From: Pseudomonas sp. S06B 330
Lineage (GTDB): Bacteria > Pseudomonadota > Gammaproteobacteria > Pseudomonadales > Pseudomonadaceae
NCBI RefSeq assembly: GCF_002845275.2
Contig: NZ_CP088149.1
Location: 5,018,501-5,082,500 of the forward strand
Direction: 5' to 3'
DNA: 64,000 bases
The notes beneath the pieces are model-generated. The model did no database searches. It saw only the letters and a list, made by a program, of their open reading frames with translations, and was not told the origin of the DNA. Position numbers and translations under genes: made by a program. Shown here in pieces: positions 43,798 to 52,650 of the stretch (its first letter is position 1; every line of letters begins with the position of its first letter).

Positions 43798-44403
43798 GTG
43801 CCGTCGATCTACCAGCTCAAACCCCGCTTCCAGGCGCTGTTGCGCCCGACGGTCGAGCGTCTTTACCAACGCGGCGTGACCGCCAACCAGGTGACCCTGA
43901 GCGCCGCCGTGATTTCCGTGTTGCTTGGCCTGCTGCTGACCTGGCTTCCTCATATCACTTGGCTGTTCGCGCTGGTGCCAGTGTGGATGTTGCTGCGTAT
44001 GGCACTCAACGCCATTGACGGCATGCTCGCCCGTGAGTTCGGCCAGCAATCGAAACTCGGCGCTTACTACAACGAACTCTGCGACCTGGTCGCCGACAGC
44101 GCCTTGTACCTGCCCTTTGCTCTGCTGCCAGGGGTATCGCCGGCACTGGTGGTGGTCGTTGTGCTCGCCGCGCTAATCAGCGAATACGCTGGCGTCATGG
44201 GCCCGCTGGTCGGTGCTGAGCGTCGCTACGACGGCCCCATGGGCAAGAGCGATCGTGCCTTTGCCTTCGGTGTTCTCGGTGCTGGCGTTGCCACCGGCCT
44301 GTTGGCGTCAATCTGGATCAACGGCGTGCTGCTGGTGATCTTGCTGCTCTCGCTCTATACCCTCTACAACCGGGTCAGCCGCGGTCTGGCGCAAACCCGC
44401 TGA
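43798..44403 (+). CDS. ynbA: CDP-alcohol phosphatidyltransferase family protein, YnbA-like
   Basis: 201-aa membrane protein with about six spans. The CDP-alcohol motif is readable but unusual: N71-x2-D74-G75-x2-A78-R79-x8-G88-x3-N92-x3-D96 (then D100), so two of the four canonical aspartates are asparagine. It would join a CDP-activated lipid (or CDP-alcohol) to a hydroxyl acceptor. The start is GTG 43798 with AAGGGAG eight bases upstream. First gene of the six-gene unit; E. coli YnbA occupies the same place in ynbABCD as I recall. Confidence 0.85.
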   Translation: MPSIYQLKPRFQALLRPTVERLYQRGVTANQVTLSAAVISVLLGLLLTWLPHITWLFALVPVWMLLRMALNAIDGMLAREFGQQSKLGAYYNELCDLVADSALYLPFALLPGVSPALVVVVVLAALISEYAGVMGPLVGAERRYDGPMGKSDRAFAFGVLGAGVATGLLASIWINGVLLVILLLSLYTLYNRVSRGLAQTR

Positions 44404-44433
44404 AGCTCTTTGTGCCAGATAAGGATATTTGCC

Positions 44434-46191
44434 ATGCGCAACGCTCAATCCCTGCGTTTTACCACCCACGACGGTGTCGAGCTGCATTACCGCCACTGGC
44501 CGGCCAGCATCGCTGGCGATCAGCCGCGCCGCGCCGTGGTGCTGTTCCATCGCGGCCACGAACACGGTGGACGTATGGCCCATCTGGTCGATGAGCTTGA
44601 ACTGCCCGGCCATGACTTCTTCGCCTGGGATGCCCGAGGCCATGGCCAATCGCCCGGCGCCCGCGGCGACAGCCCGAGTTTCGCCTGCAGCGTGCGCGAC
44701 GTGCAGACCTTCATCGAACATATCGCCCGCGAGCACGACATTGCCGAAGAGGACATGGCTGTGCTGGCGCAAAGCGTCGGTGCCGTGTTGATCGCCACCT
44801 GGGCCCATGACTATGCACCCAAGGTACGTTGCCTGGTCCTCGCCTCGCCGGCCTTCAAGGTCAAACTGTACGTGCCGTTCGCTCGCCCGGGGCTGAAACT
44901 GATGCGTGCCTGGCGCGGCAACTTCTTCGTCAATAGCTACGTCAAGCCGCGCCTGCTCAGTCACGACCCCGAGCGCATCGCCTCGTATGAAAGCGACCCG
45001 CTAATCAGTCGGCCGATTTCGGTAAACATGCTGCTTGGCCTGTATGAAGCCGCCGACCGCGTAGTGGCGGATGCACAGGCGATCCAGGTGCCAACGCAGC
45101 TGCTTATTTCCGGCGCAGATTTCGTCGTCAAGCGCCAACCCCAAGAGCAATTTTTCGAACGTCTGGGCAGCGTGCACAAAGAGAAGCACGTCCTCCCCGG
45201 GTTCTTCCACGACACCCTTGGCGAGCGTGACCGCGGTCATGCCCTGATGCGGATCCGCCGCTTTATCGAGCACTGTTTCAGCCAGGCGCCGCAGCGCCCT
45301 TCTCTACTCGATGCCGACCAACTTGGCGCTAGCTGCGCCGAGGCCGAAAGCCTGGCCGCACCGCTGCCACGCAACTCGCCAGCTGACCTCTATTGGCGCG
45401 TTACCCGCGCCGGGTTGCGCCTCGGCAAAGGCTTGTCGGACGGGGTCAAGCTGGGCTTCGATACCGGCTTCGACTCCGGCAGCACCCTGGACTACATCTA
45501 TCGCAACCAGCCCACCGGCAAGGGCCCGATCGGTCGCATGATCGACCAAAACTACCTCAATGCCATCGGCTGGCGCGGCATCCGCCAACGCAAGCTGCAT
45601 GTCGAGGAACTGTTACGCCTGGCCATTGAGCGCCTGCGCGAACAGGACAAGCCCGTGGATATTGTCGATATTGCCGCCGGCCATGGCCGCTACATACTCG
45701 AAGCGTTGCAAGGCCTGGAGCAGCGCCCCGAGTCAATCCTGCTGCGCGATTACAGCGAACTCAATGTCCAACAGGGCAGCGCGCTGATCGCCGAAAAGGG
45801 CTTGGCCGATATTGCCCGCTTCGTTCAGGGCGATGCCTTCGATGCCCAGAGCCTCGCCAGCCTTGATCCCCGCCCGACCCTGGCAGTGGTCTCGGGCCTG
45901 TATGAACTGTTCGCCAGCAACCAGATGGTCAGTAACTCCCTCGGTGGCCTGGCCCAGGCGGTGGAGCCTGGCGGTTACCTGGTGTACACCGGTCAACCAT
46001 GGCACCCGCAGTTGGAGATGATTGCCCGCGCCCTGACTAGCCACCGCGCCGGCCAAGCCTGGGTAATGCGCCGCCGCAGCCAAGTAGAGATGGATCAGTT
46101 GGTCGAAGCGGCAGGCTTTCGCAAGGTCTGCCAGCGTATCGACCAGTGGGGCATCTTCAGCGTCAGCCTGGCCCAGCGGGTCGCCGGATGA
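44434..46191 (+). CDS. ynbC: Alpha/beta hydrolase - class I SAM methyltransferase fusion, YnbC-like
   Basis: 585 aa, the same length as I recall for E. coli YnbC. Residues 1-290 are a lysophospholipase-like alpha/beta hydrolase: FHRGHEHGGR near 38-47, the AWDARGHGQS block at 64-73, and the nucleophile S114 in AQSVG. Residues from about 380 onward form a methyltransferase with the SAM loop VDIVDIAAGHGRYILEAL at 406-423. ATG 44434 has AAGGA upstream. It likely trims an acyl or ester group and methylates a lipid head group; the substrate is not known. Confidence 0.88.
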   Translation: MRNAQSLRFTTHDGVELHYRHWPASIAGDQPRRAVVLFHRGHEHGGRMAHLVDELELPGHDFFAWDARGHGQSPGARGDSPSFACSVRDVQTFIEHIAREHDIAEEDMAVLAQSVGAVLIATWAHDYAPKVRCLVLASPAFKVKLYVPFARPGLKLMRAWRGNFFVNSYVKPRLLSHDPERIASYESDPLISRPISVNMLLGLYEAADRVVADAQAIQVPTQLLISGADFVVKRQPQEQFFERLGSVHKEKHVLPGFFHDTLGERDRGHALMRIRRFIEHCFSQAPQRPSLLDADQLGASCAEAESLAAPLPRNSPADLYWRVTRAGLRLGKGLSDGVKLGFDTGFDSGSTLDYIYRNQPTGKGPIGRMIDQNYLNAIGWRGIRQRKLHVEELLRLAIERLREQDKPVDIVDIAAGHGRYILEALQGLEQRPESILLRDYSELNVQQGSALIAEKGLADIARFVQGDAFDAQSLASLDPRPTLAVVSGLYELFASNQMVSNSLGGLAQAVEPGGYLVYTGQPWHPQLEMIARALTSHRAGQAWVMRRRSQVEMDQLVEAAGFRKVCQRIDQWGIFSVSLAQRVAG

Positions 46192-47507
46192 GCGCCTCGC
46201 GCGAACCAGGCCTGATCAAGCGTGGTGTGCTCTGGCTGCTGCTGCTTGGCCCGCTGTTCTTCCTCAGCTATGGCCTGACCAACAGCTACACCGCAGGGCG
46301 CAGCGACGTCGGCAGTCTGGTCTTCGCCTGGGAAAGCAGCATCCCGTTGTGGCCCTGGACCATCATCCCGTACTGGTCGATCGACTTGCTCTACGGGCTG
46401 TCGTTTCTGCTGCCGCTGTGCCGCCGGGAAATGGACCGCCATGCCCTGCGCCTGCTCAGCGCGCAGGTGATCTGTATCCTTGGCTTTCTGCTTTGGCCGC
46501 TGCGTTTCACCGTCGAGCGGCCGGCACTAGATGGGCTATTCGGTTGGCTGTTCGATGTGCTGATGGGCTTCGACAAACCGTTCAACCAAGCGCCATCGCT
46601 GCACATAGCCTTGCTGGTGATCATCTGGGCGATGTTCGCCCGGCATGTCCACGCTTGGCTACCCCGCGTGCTGATGCATGGCTGGATGGCGCTGATCGGC
46701 CTGTCGGTGCTGACCACCTGGCAACATCATTTTATCGACCTGCCCACTGGCGCCTTGGTGGGGGTGCTGTGTGTCTGGTTGTGGCCACTCGAAAGCCGGC
46801 CGGTGCTGGGCTTTATACCGCTTGCCCGTGATCCACAACGCTGGCGCCTGGCTCTTCGTTACACCGCAGGGGCTGCGTTATTGACCGGACTGGCGGTGTA
46901 TCTTGCGGACGTCGCCCTGTGGCTGTTATGGCCAGCAATCGCGCTACTGGTGGTGGCGCTCAACTATGCGCAACTGGGCGCCGAAGGGTTCCAGAAGGGT
47001 GCCGATGGCCGGCTGTCTTATGCCGCACGCTGGCTGCTCGCACCTTACCTGATTGGCGCCTGGCTCAACTCGCGCTGGTGGACGCGTCATCACCCCGAGG
47101 CTGATGAAGTGTGCGATGGCGTGTATCTCGGGCGGATTCCGGGTAAGCATCAAGCCGCGCGCTTCGCCGCCATCGTCGACCTGTGCGCCGAGCTGCCGGC
47201 CTCCGTTGCCCCCGGCCAAGCGTACTGCGCCTTGCCCAGCCTCGATCTGGTGGTGCCCACGGCCGAACGCTGCCGGGAAGCGGCAACGGCTATCGAACAA
47301 CTGCGCAAACAGGGCCCGGTGCTGGTCTGCTGTGCCCTCGGTTACTCACGCAGCGCCAGCGCCGTAGCGGCCTGGCTGGTGCTCAGCGGACGCTGCACCG
47401 ATGCCCGACAAGCCCAGCAACGCATCAGCCAGGCACGCCCTGGCGTGGTCCTGCATCCACAGCACCTGCAGGTGATCGAACGCCTGCAAACGGAGCCTTG
47501 CCTGTGA
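46188..47507 (+). CDS. ynbD: PAP2 phosphatase - dual-specificity phosphatase fusion, YnbD-like
   Basis: 439 aa. N-terminal multi-span PAP2-type domain with QAPSLHIAL (H139) and TTWQHHFIDLPTG (His and D184), the usual second and third PAP2 motifs, then a cytosolic cysteine phosphatase domain with the P-loop C382-A-L-G-Y-S-R388 (CX5R). Two unrelated phosphatase types in one chain suggest sequential or alternative removal of phosphate from a lipid intermediate. Its ATG overlaps the stop of the upstream gene (ATGA), so translation is coupled. Confidence 0.87.
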   Translation: MSASREPGLIKRGVLWLLLLGPLFFLSYGLTNSYTAGRSDVGSLVFAWESSIPLWPWTIIPYWSIDLLYGLSFLLPLCRREMDRHALRLLSAQVICILGFLLWPLRFTVERPALDGLFGWLFDVLMGFDKPFNQAPSLHIALLVIIWAMFARHVHAWLPRVLMHGWMALIGLSVLTTWQHHFIDLPTGALVGVLCVWLWPLESRPVLGFIPLARDPQRWRLALRYTAGAALLTGLAVYLADVALWLLWPAIALLVVALNYAQLGAEGFQKGADGRLSYAARWLLAPYLIGAWLNSRWWTRHHPEADEVCDGVYLGRIPGKHQAARFAAIVDLCAELPASVAPGQAYCALPSLDLVVPTAERCREAATAIEQLRKQGPVLVCCALGYSRSASAVAAWLVLSGRCTDARQAQQRISQARPGVVLHPQHLQVIERLQTEPCL

Positions 47508-47962
47508 CCAGCCAAACGTCTCTGGCGGTGGTCGCCAGCCTGCTCAAACGTGGTCATCAGGTCGAGCGCCTGGCCGACGGGATAAGCCTGCTAGCACTGT
47601 TTTTTGGCCTGGCGCCATTGTTGATCGGAGCACCCTCCCATTGGTTCAGTACCGCCTTATGCGCCCTACTGCTGTTAGCAGGTTTGCTGCAGAAGTTCTT
47701 TGCCATCCGGGTGGCACTGGATGCCGATCTGTTTGCTCAGCTGGCCACCCGGGGTGAGCAACTAGTGCAACACACCCAGGCGCTGGATCAGGCGCTGTTC
47801 AGCCTTGGCCTCAAGGCTAGCCAGGTCGACAACCGCGACTGGACCACGCGCAGCCGGGCGGCCATGCGCCTGTTACGTCAGCAAGTGCTGTGTTTCACCG
47901 TGCAGGCCATGCTCGCGCTGGTCGCCATCGTGCTTTTGCCCTTGCTTCACTACGCCGGATAA
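47504..47962 (+). CDS. Hypothetical membrane protein in the lipid operon, 152 aa
   Basis: I do not recognise the family. GTG 47504 overlaps the previous stop (GTGA). Two adjacent hydrophobic spans near residues 28-66 and one at the C-terminus (about 132-150) flank a soluble, mostly helical middle (ADLFAQLATRGEQLVQHTQAL...). The central part could form a coiled coil or bind a partner. Tight coupling to the neighbouring lipid genes implies a role in the same pathway. I recall no counterpart in E. coli ynbABCD. Confidence 0.75.
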   Translation: MTSQTSLAVVASLLKRGHQVERLADGISLLALFFGLAPLLIGAPSHWFSTALCALLLLAGLLQKFFAIRVALDADLFAQLATRGEQLVQHTQALDQALFSLGLKASQVDNRDWTTRSRAAMRLLRQQVLCFTVQAMLALVAIVLLPLLHYAG

Positions 47963-47972
47963 GGACCTCGCC

Positions 47973-48596
47973 ATGCTTGCCGCCCTCACCGCCTTTGCCA
48001 TCACCTCGGTCGCCCGCCTGATCACGGGCGCCCGCGCCTTGTGGCTGGGCTGCACGCCGCAACCGGTGCAACGGCTGTACTACGCCAACCACAGCAGCCA
48101 CGGCGACTTCGTGCTGATCTGGGCGTCACTGCCACAGCCCCTGCGCCAGCGCACTCGCCCGGTCGCCGGTGCCGATTACTGGCAAAAGCCGGGCATTCGC
48201 CAGTTTCTGATCAAGCGCGTGTTCAATGGCGTACTGATCGATCGCCAACACAGCGACGCCCAGAGCAGCCCTTTGCAACCGGTCCAGGAGGCGCTGGCCC
48301 AAGGCGACTCGCTGATCTTCTTTCCCGAAGGCACCCGCAACCTCAGCGACGAGCCGCTGTTGGCCTTCAAGAGTGGTCTGTTCCACCTCGCCAGCGCCCA
48401 CCCGCAGGTCGAAGTGATCCCGGTGTGGATCGCCAACCTCAATCGGGTGATGCCCAAAGGGCGTGCCCTGCCCTTGCCGTTGCTCTGCACCTTGAGCTTT
48501 GGCGAACCCCTGCAGTTGCTGGCCGATGAAAGCAAGCACGCGTTTCTCGACCGGGCCCGCGAGGCCCTGTTGGCCCTGGCTCCGAAGGAATCCTGA
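47973..48596 (+). CDS. 1-acylglycerol-3-phosphate O-acyltransferase family protein (PlsC-like)
   Basis: 207 aa. Acyltransferase block I NHSSHGD (H40-x4-D45) and block III FPEGTR (117-122) are intact, so it should move an acyl group onto a lyso-lipid or other hydroxyl. It is shorter than the main PlsC enzymes and has only a weak N-terminal membrane stretch. ATG 47973 has AAGGA upstream. Its presence supplies the acyl-transfer step that would precede the CdsA-like gene right behind it. Confidence 0.9.
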   Translation: MLAALTAFAITSVARLITGARALWLGCTPQPVQRLYYANHSSHGDFVLIWASLPQPLRQRTRPVAGADYWQKPGIRQFLIKRVFNGVLIDRQHSDAQSSPLQPVQEALAQGDSLIFFPEGTRNLSDEPLLAFKSGLFHLASAHPQVEVIPVWIANLNRVMPKGRALPLPLLCTLSFGEPLQLLADESKHAFLDRAREALLALAPKES

Positions 48597-48597
48597 C

Positions 48598-49530
48598 ATG
48601 GATAACAACACACTATCGCTGTTCGCCGGCATCGGCGGCCTGCTGCTGTTCGCCAGCTTGATCGGGCGTCTGCTCAAATGGCGCGCGGGCCCGGCCCCCC
48701 ATGCGGTGATCGACAACCTCAATGCGCGGATCAACGCCTGGTGGATGATGGTCCTGGTCATCGGCCTGGCCTTCCTGTTCGGCAAGCTCGGGGTGATCCT
48801 GCTGTTCTATTGCGTGTCGTTCTACGCCCTGCGCGAATTTCTCACACTGACGCCGACCCGACGCAGCGACTACCCGGCGTTGGTGGCGGCCTTCTATGTC
48901 GCCCTGCCGGTGCAGTACCTATTGATTGCCATGGATTGGTACGGCCTGTTCAGCATTTTCATCCCGGTCTACCTGTTCCTGCTGCTGCCGATCCTGGCCA
49001 GCTTCGGCGGCGACACCACGCGCTTCCTTGAGCGGGCATCGAAAGTCCAGTGGGGGTTGATGATCGCGGTCTATTGCCTGTCCTCGGTACCGGCCCTTAT
49101 GACCCTGGATATCCCCGGATACGAAGGTCGCAACCTGCTGCTGATCGCCTGGCTGATCCTCGTGGTGCAGATCTCCGATGTGCTGCAGTACGTCTGCGGC
49201 AAGCTATTCGGCAAGCACAAGGTCGCCCCTAATCTGTCGCCTTCAAAGACTGTCGAAGGCCTGGTCGGCGGCGTGGCGCTGGCAACCCTGATCGGCGCCA
49301 CCTTGTGCTGGATCACCCCCTTCAGCTTCTGGCAGGCGGCGCTGATGGCCTTGACCGTCAACCTGATGGGCTTTGCCGGCGGTCTGGTCATGTCGGCAAT
49401 CAAGCGTGACCGTGGGGTGAAAGACTGGGGGCATATGATCGAAGGTCACGGCGGCATGCTCGACCGCATGGATTCGGTCTGCTTCGCCGCGCCGGTGTTC
49501 TTCCACTTCGTGCGCTACTGGTGGGCATAA
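48598..49530 (+). CDS. ynbB: Phosphatidate cytidylyltransferase family protein, YnbB-like (CdsA paralogue)
   Basis: 310-aa polytopic membrane enzyme. The CDS signature is complete at 266-293: SAIKRDRGVKDWGHMIEGHG then GMLDRMD, with both Asp-rich metal positions. It would make CDP-diacylglycerol (or a CDP-activated relative) from phosphatidate and CTP. The housekeeping cdsA is expected elsewhere. It starts one base after the acyltransferase stop. E. coli YnbB has been tied to formation of the glycolipid MPIase as I recall, a possible analogy. Confidence 0.9.
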   Translation: MDNNTLSLFAGIGGLLLFASLIGRLLKWRAGPAPHAVIDNLNARINAWWMMVLVIGLAFLFGKLGVILLFYCVSFYALREFLTLTPTRRSDYPALVAAFYVALPVQYLLIAMDWYGLFSIFIPVYLFLLLPILASFGGDTTRFLERASKVQWGLMIAVYCLSSVPALMTLDIPGYEGRNLLLIAWLILVVQISDVLQYVCGKLFGKHKVAPNLSPSKTVEGLVGGVALATLIGATLCWITPFSFWQAALMALTVNLMGFAGGLVMSAIKRDRGVKDWGHMIEGHGGMLDRMDSVCFAAPVFFHFVRYWWA

Positions 49531-49657
49531 CCACTACCACCTCGATGGATAAGCCCTGATTTGCGCGTCCAGACAACCAAAGGTCGAGACCAGACAACTG
49601 CCCCCAGCCGATCGCTCCTATGGTGATGGACCTTTGAGCGATCCACTGGAGCCTGAA

Positions 49658-50002
49658 ATGTCCGACTTCATCACCGTACTGCGCGAGACCTGCCCTACCC
49701 CCGTGCTGGATGCGACCAAGTGGCAACGCATTGGCGGTGACCCGCATACGGTCAACCTCAACGCGTATGTGTCGGCCGACGGCAGCAAGATCATGGGCAC
49801 CTGGATCTGCACCCCGGGCAAGTTTGCAGTGCACTATGAAAAATGGGAGTACTGCCACTTCCTCGACGGCTACTGTGTGATCACCCCGGAAGGTGAGCAG
49901 CCGGTGCATCTGAAAGCGGGAGATGTGTTCGTCATCGAACCGGGGATGAAAGGCACCTGGGAAGTGGTGGAGACGGTGCGCAAGTATTTCGTTTTCGCCT
50001 GA
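49658..50002 (+). CDS. Cupin-domain protein (DUF861/Cupin_3 type)
   Basis: 114-aa small cupin. The block SKIMGTWICTPGKFAVHYEKWEYCHFLDGYCVITPEG and AGDVFVIEPGMKGTW match the Cupin_3 group, often called EutQ- or ureidoglycolate-like. No signal peptide. ATG 49658 has TGGAG 7 bases before it; a TTG at 49634 is less likely. Reaction unknown. It lies alone, separated from mmsB by a REP pair. Confidence 0.85.
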   Translation: MSDFITVLRETCPTPVLDATKWQRIGGDPHTVNLNAYVSADGSKIMGTWICTPGKFAVHYEKWEYCHFLDGYCVITPEGEQPVHLKAGDVFVIEPGMKGTWEVVETVRKYFVFA

Positions 50003-50010
50003 TTGCAATC

Positions 50011-50084
50011 CGTCGCTGGCAACGCCAGCTCCCACAGAATTAAAGTGTGCGCAGTACCTGTGGGAGCCAGCATTGCTGGCGATG
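50011..50084. repeat. REP pair between the cupin gene and mmsB
   Basis: CGTCGCTGGCAACGCCAGCT followed by CCCACAG, and the mirror CCTGTGGGAGCCAGCATTGC, separated by 19 bases, between convergent genes. Confidence 0.85.
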
Positions 50085-50088
50085 CGTG

Positions 50089-50976
50089 TTACTCCGGCTT
50101 GCGATACCCCTCAACAATCGCCGAAAAATCCTTGCCGCCATCACCGCGTAGGCTCATGGTCTGATACAACTGTTGCGCCAAGGCCCCCATGATCACCGGC
50201 TGATGCGCCTGACGCGCCGCTTCCGTCGCCAGGCCCAGGTCCTTGAGCATCAGTTCGGCCCCAAAGCCACCGGTGTAACCACGCGAAGCCGGTGCGGTTT
50301 CGATGATGCCGGGCCAAGGGTTGTAGGTGTCTGAGCTCCAGCAGCGCCCGGTGGAGCTGTTGATGATCCCCGCCAGCACCTTGGTATCGATGCCCAGGGC
50401 ATTACCCAGGGCCATGGCTTCGGATACACCAATCATCGAGATGCCCAGCAGCAGGTTGTTGCAGATTTTGGCGATCTGCCCAGTACCCACTTCACCGCAA
50501 TGGACAATGTTACGGCCCATTTGTGCCAGCACCGGCTGCAGGGTGGCGAACAGTGCATCGCTGGCGCCAACCATGAAGGTCAGCGTGCCTGCCGCGGCAC
50601 CACCGGTACCACCGGAAACCGGTGCATCGGCCAGGTCCACGCCCTGCTTGGCGGCCGCCGCCGACACTTCACGCGCGGTCTGCGGATCAATGGTGCTGCA
50701 GTCGACCACCGGCGTACCGGCACGTACGCCGGCCAACACGCCGTCCTCGCTCAGGTACACGCCGCGTACATGAGCAGCGGCTGGCAGCATGGTAATCACC
50801 AGCTCACTCTGCTGCGCGGCATCACGCGGCGATGTGCTGATCTGCCCACCGAGCTCGGCAAGCTCGGCGAGTACAGTCTTGTTCAGATCGAACAGATTCA
50901 GCTGATGGCCGGCCTTAATCAGGTTGCGCGCCATTGGTGCGCCCATGTTGCCCAGGCCAATAAATGCGATACGCAT
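50089..50976 (-). CDS. mmsB: 3-hydroxyisobutyrate dehydrogenase
   Basis: 295 aa, NAD-dependent enzyme of valine degradation that oxidises 3-hydroxyisobutyrate to methylmalonate semialdehyde. N-terminal MRIAFIGLGNMGAPMARNLIKAG is the dinucleotide-binding fold; DAPVSGGTGGAAAGTLT is the substrate motif and the catalytic lysine is in GQIAKICNN. It starts 10 bases after the mmsA stop and is translated from the same transcript. Confidence 0.96.
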   Translation of the reverse strand: MRIAFIGLGNMGAPMARNLIKAGHQLNLFDLNKTVLAELAELGGQISTSPRDAAQQSELVITMLPAAAHVRGVYLSEDGVLAGVRAGTPVVDCSTIDPQTAREVSAAAAKQGVDLADAPVSGGTGGAAAGTLTFMVGASDALFATLQPVLAQMGRNIVHCGEVGTGQIAKICNNLLLGISMIGVSEAMALGNALGIDTKVLAGIINSSTGRCWSSDTYNPWPGIIETAPASRGYTGGFGAELMLKDLGLATEAARQAHQPVIMGALAQQLYQTMSLRGDGGKDFSAIVEGYRKPE

Positions 50977-50986
50977 AATGAACTCC

Positions 50987-52513
50987 TTAGCGCAGGCTGA
51001 TGGTGGTGTTCACACCGTCGTTGACGCTGTCGTCATCGAACCAGCGGCTGGTGACAGTCTTGGTCTGAGTGTAGAACTGCACTACCTGCTTGCCATACGG
51101 GCCCAAGTCACCAAGCTTGGAGCCACGGGAGCCGGTGAAGCTGAAGAACGGCACTGGCACCGGAATCGGGATGTTGATGCCGACCTGACCGACATCGATT
51201 TCGTTCTGGAACTTGCGCGCCGCCGCACCGCTCTGGGTAAACAGGCCTGTGCCGTTACCGAAGGGGTTGCGGTTGACCAAGGCGATGGCTTCGTCAAGGG
51301 TATCGACCTCCAGCACCACCAGCACCGGACCAAAGATTTCCTGGGTGTAGATCTGCATGTCGGTGGTCACCCCGGAGAACAGGGTCGGCCCGACGAAGTT
51401 GCCTTGCTCGTAGCCCGGCACGCTGACATCCCGACCATCGAGTTCGAGTTTGGCGCCTTCCTTGATACCGCTTTCGATCAGGCCCAGCACACGCTCTTTG
51501 GCACGCTTGGAAATCAGCGGGCCGACATCTGTGCCCAGCTCATTGCCGGCGTTGACCTTGAGGTTGGCTGCCAGCGTCTTGAGCTCTGGCAGCCACTCGC
51601 GGGCCTTGCCTACCAGCACTGCCACCGAGGTGGCCATGCAACGTTGGCCGGCCGCGCCGAAGCCTGCACCGACCAGGGCGTTGAGGGTCTGGGTACGGTT
51701 GGCGTCCGGCAGCACCACAGCGTGGTTCTTCGCGCCCATCATCGACTGCACGCGCTTGCCGTGCTGGCCAGCGAGGTTGTAGACGTGGGTACCGACTTCG
51801 GTGGAGCCCACGAACGAGATTGCCTTGATGTCGGTGTGGGTGCACAGCGCATCAACTACCTGCTTACCGCCGTGTACGACGTTCAGTACACCAGCGGGGA
51901 CACCGGCTTCCAGCGCCAGCTCCACCAGCAGCATGGTCGACAGTGGATCCTGCTCCGACGGTTTGAGGACGAAGGTGTTGCCGCAGACGATGGCCATCGG
52001 GAACATCCACAACGGGATCATCGCCGGGAAGTTGAACGGCGTGATACCAGCGCAGACACCTATCGGCTGGCGCAGGGTGTAGGTATCGACACCACCTGCA
52101 ACGTTTTCTGCGAACTCGCCCATTTGCAGGGTACCGATGCTGCACGCGTGCTCAACCACTTCCAGGCCGCGGAAAATATCGCCTTCGGCGTCAGCAATGG
52201 TCTTGCCCTGCTCAGCGCTGAGAACCACAGCGATGCGCTTGGAATGCTCACGGATCAGTGCTTGCAGCTTGAGCATGATGCGCATGCGTGCACCGATCGG
52301 GGTATCGCGCCAGGTTTTGAAGGCACGTTGACCAGCGGCGATGGCCGCATCGACTTCTTCAGCTGTGGCGAATGGCACACGAGCCAGCACTTGCTGGGTG
52401 GCCGGGTTGACCACATCGCGCCATTCGCTGGTTTTCGATTCGACCCATTGGCCGTCGATCAGCAGCTTGACCTGCTCGACCTTGGTCTGGCCGGGAGTGA
52501 GGGATGCGTTCAT
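50987..52513 (-). CDS. mmsA: Methylmalonate-semialdehyde dehydrogenase (CoA-acylating)
   Basis: 508 aa aldehyde dehydrogenase that converts methylmalonate semialdehyde to propionyl-CoA and CO2 (and malonate semialdehyde to acetyl-CoA). Active-site Cys in [11 protein letters not shown], and the MMSDH-specific Arg region around [13 protein letters not shown]. Start ATG 52513 ([23 protein letters not shown]) with AGGAGAAC upstream; the open frame to 52633 runs into the divergent promoter. First gene of mmsAB. Confidence 0.96.
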   Translation of the reverse strand: MNASLTPGQTKVEQVKLLIDGQWVESKTSEWRDVVNPATQQVLARVPFATAEEVDAAIAAGQRAFKTWRDTPIGARMRIMLKLQALIREHSKRIAVVLSAEQGKTIADAEGDIFRGLEVVEHACSIGTLQMGEFAENVAGGVDTYTLRQPIGVCAGITPFNFPAMIPLWMFPMAIVCGNTFVLKPSEQDPLSTMLLVELALEAGVPAGVLNVVHGGKQVVDALCTHTDIKAISFVGSTEVGTHVYNLAGQHGKRVQSMMGAKNHAVVLPDANRTQTLNALVGAGFGAAGQRCMATSVAVLVGKAREWLPELKTLAANLKVNAGNELGTDVGPLISKRAKERVLGLIESGIKEGAKLELDGRDVSVPGYEQGNFVGPTLFSGVTTDMQIYTQEIFGPVLVVLEVDTLDEAIALVNRNPFGNGTGLFTQSGAAARKFQNEIDVGQVGINIPIPVPVPFFSFTGSRGSKLGDLGPYGKQVVQFYTQTKTVTSRWFDDDSVNDGVNTTISLR

Positions 52514-52635
52514 GTGCGTTCTCCTGAAATTGTTGTTAGGGAGAGATCGACGCCGTCGGGTCAGCCACGACAAGCGCTTGGGTCTAGGGCTTGTTTTGGA
52601 GTATAGATGTGCAAAGATCCAATAAGAACGCACAT
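52512..52635. promoter_or_regulatory. mmsA/LysR divergent region with a shared leader element
   Basis: The 11-mer AGAACGCACAT occurs twice, facing outwards: on the minus strand ending at the mmsA start codon (52512-52522) and on the plus strand before the LysR gene (52625-52635). Both genes therefore carry it in their 5' leader. It could be a regulator site or an RNA-level element. Confidence 0.45.
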
Positions 52636-52650
52636 AAAAGCCGGACCAAC

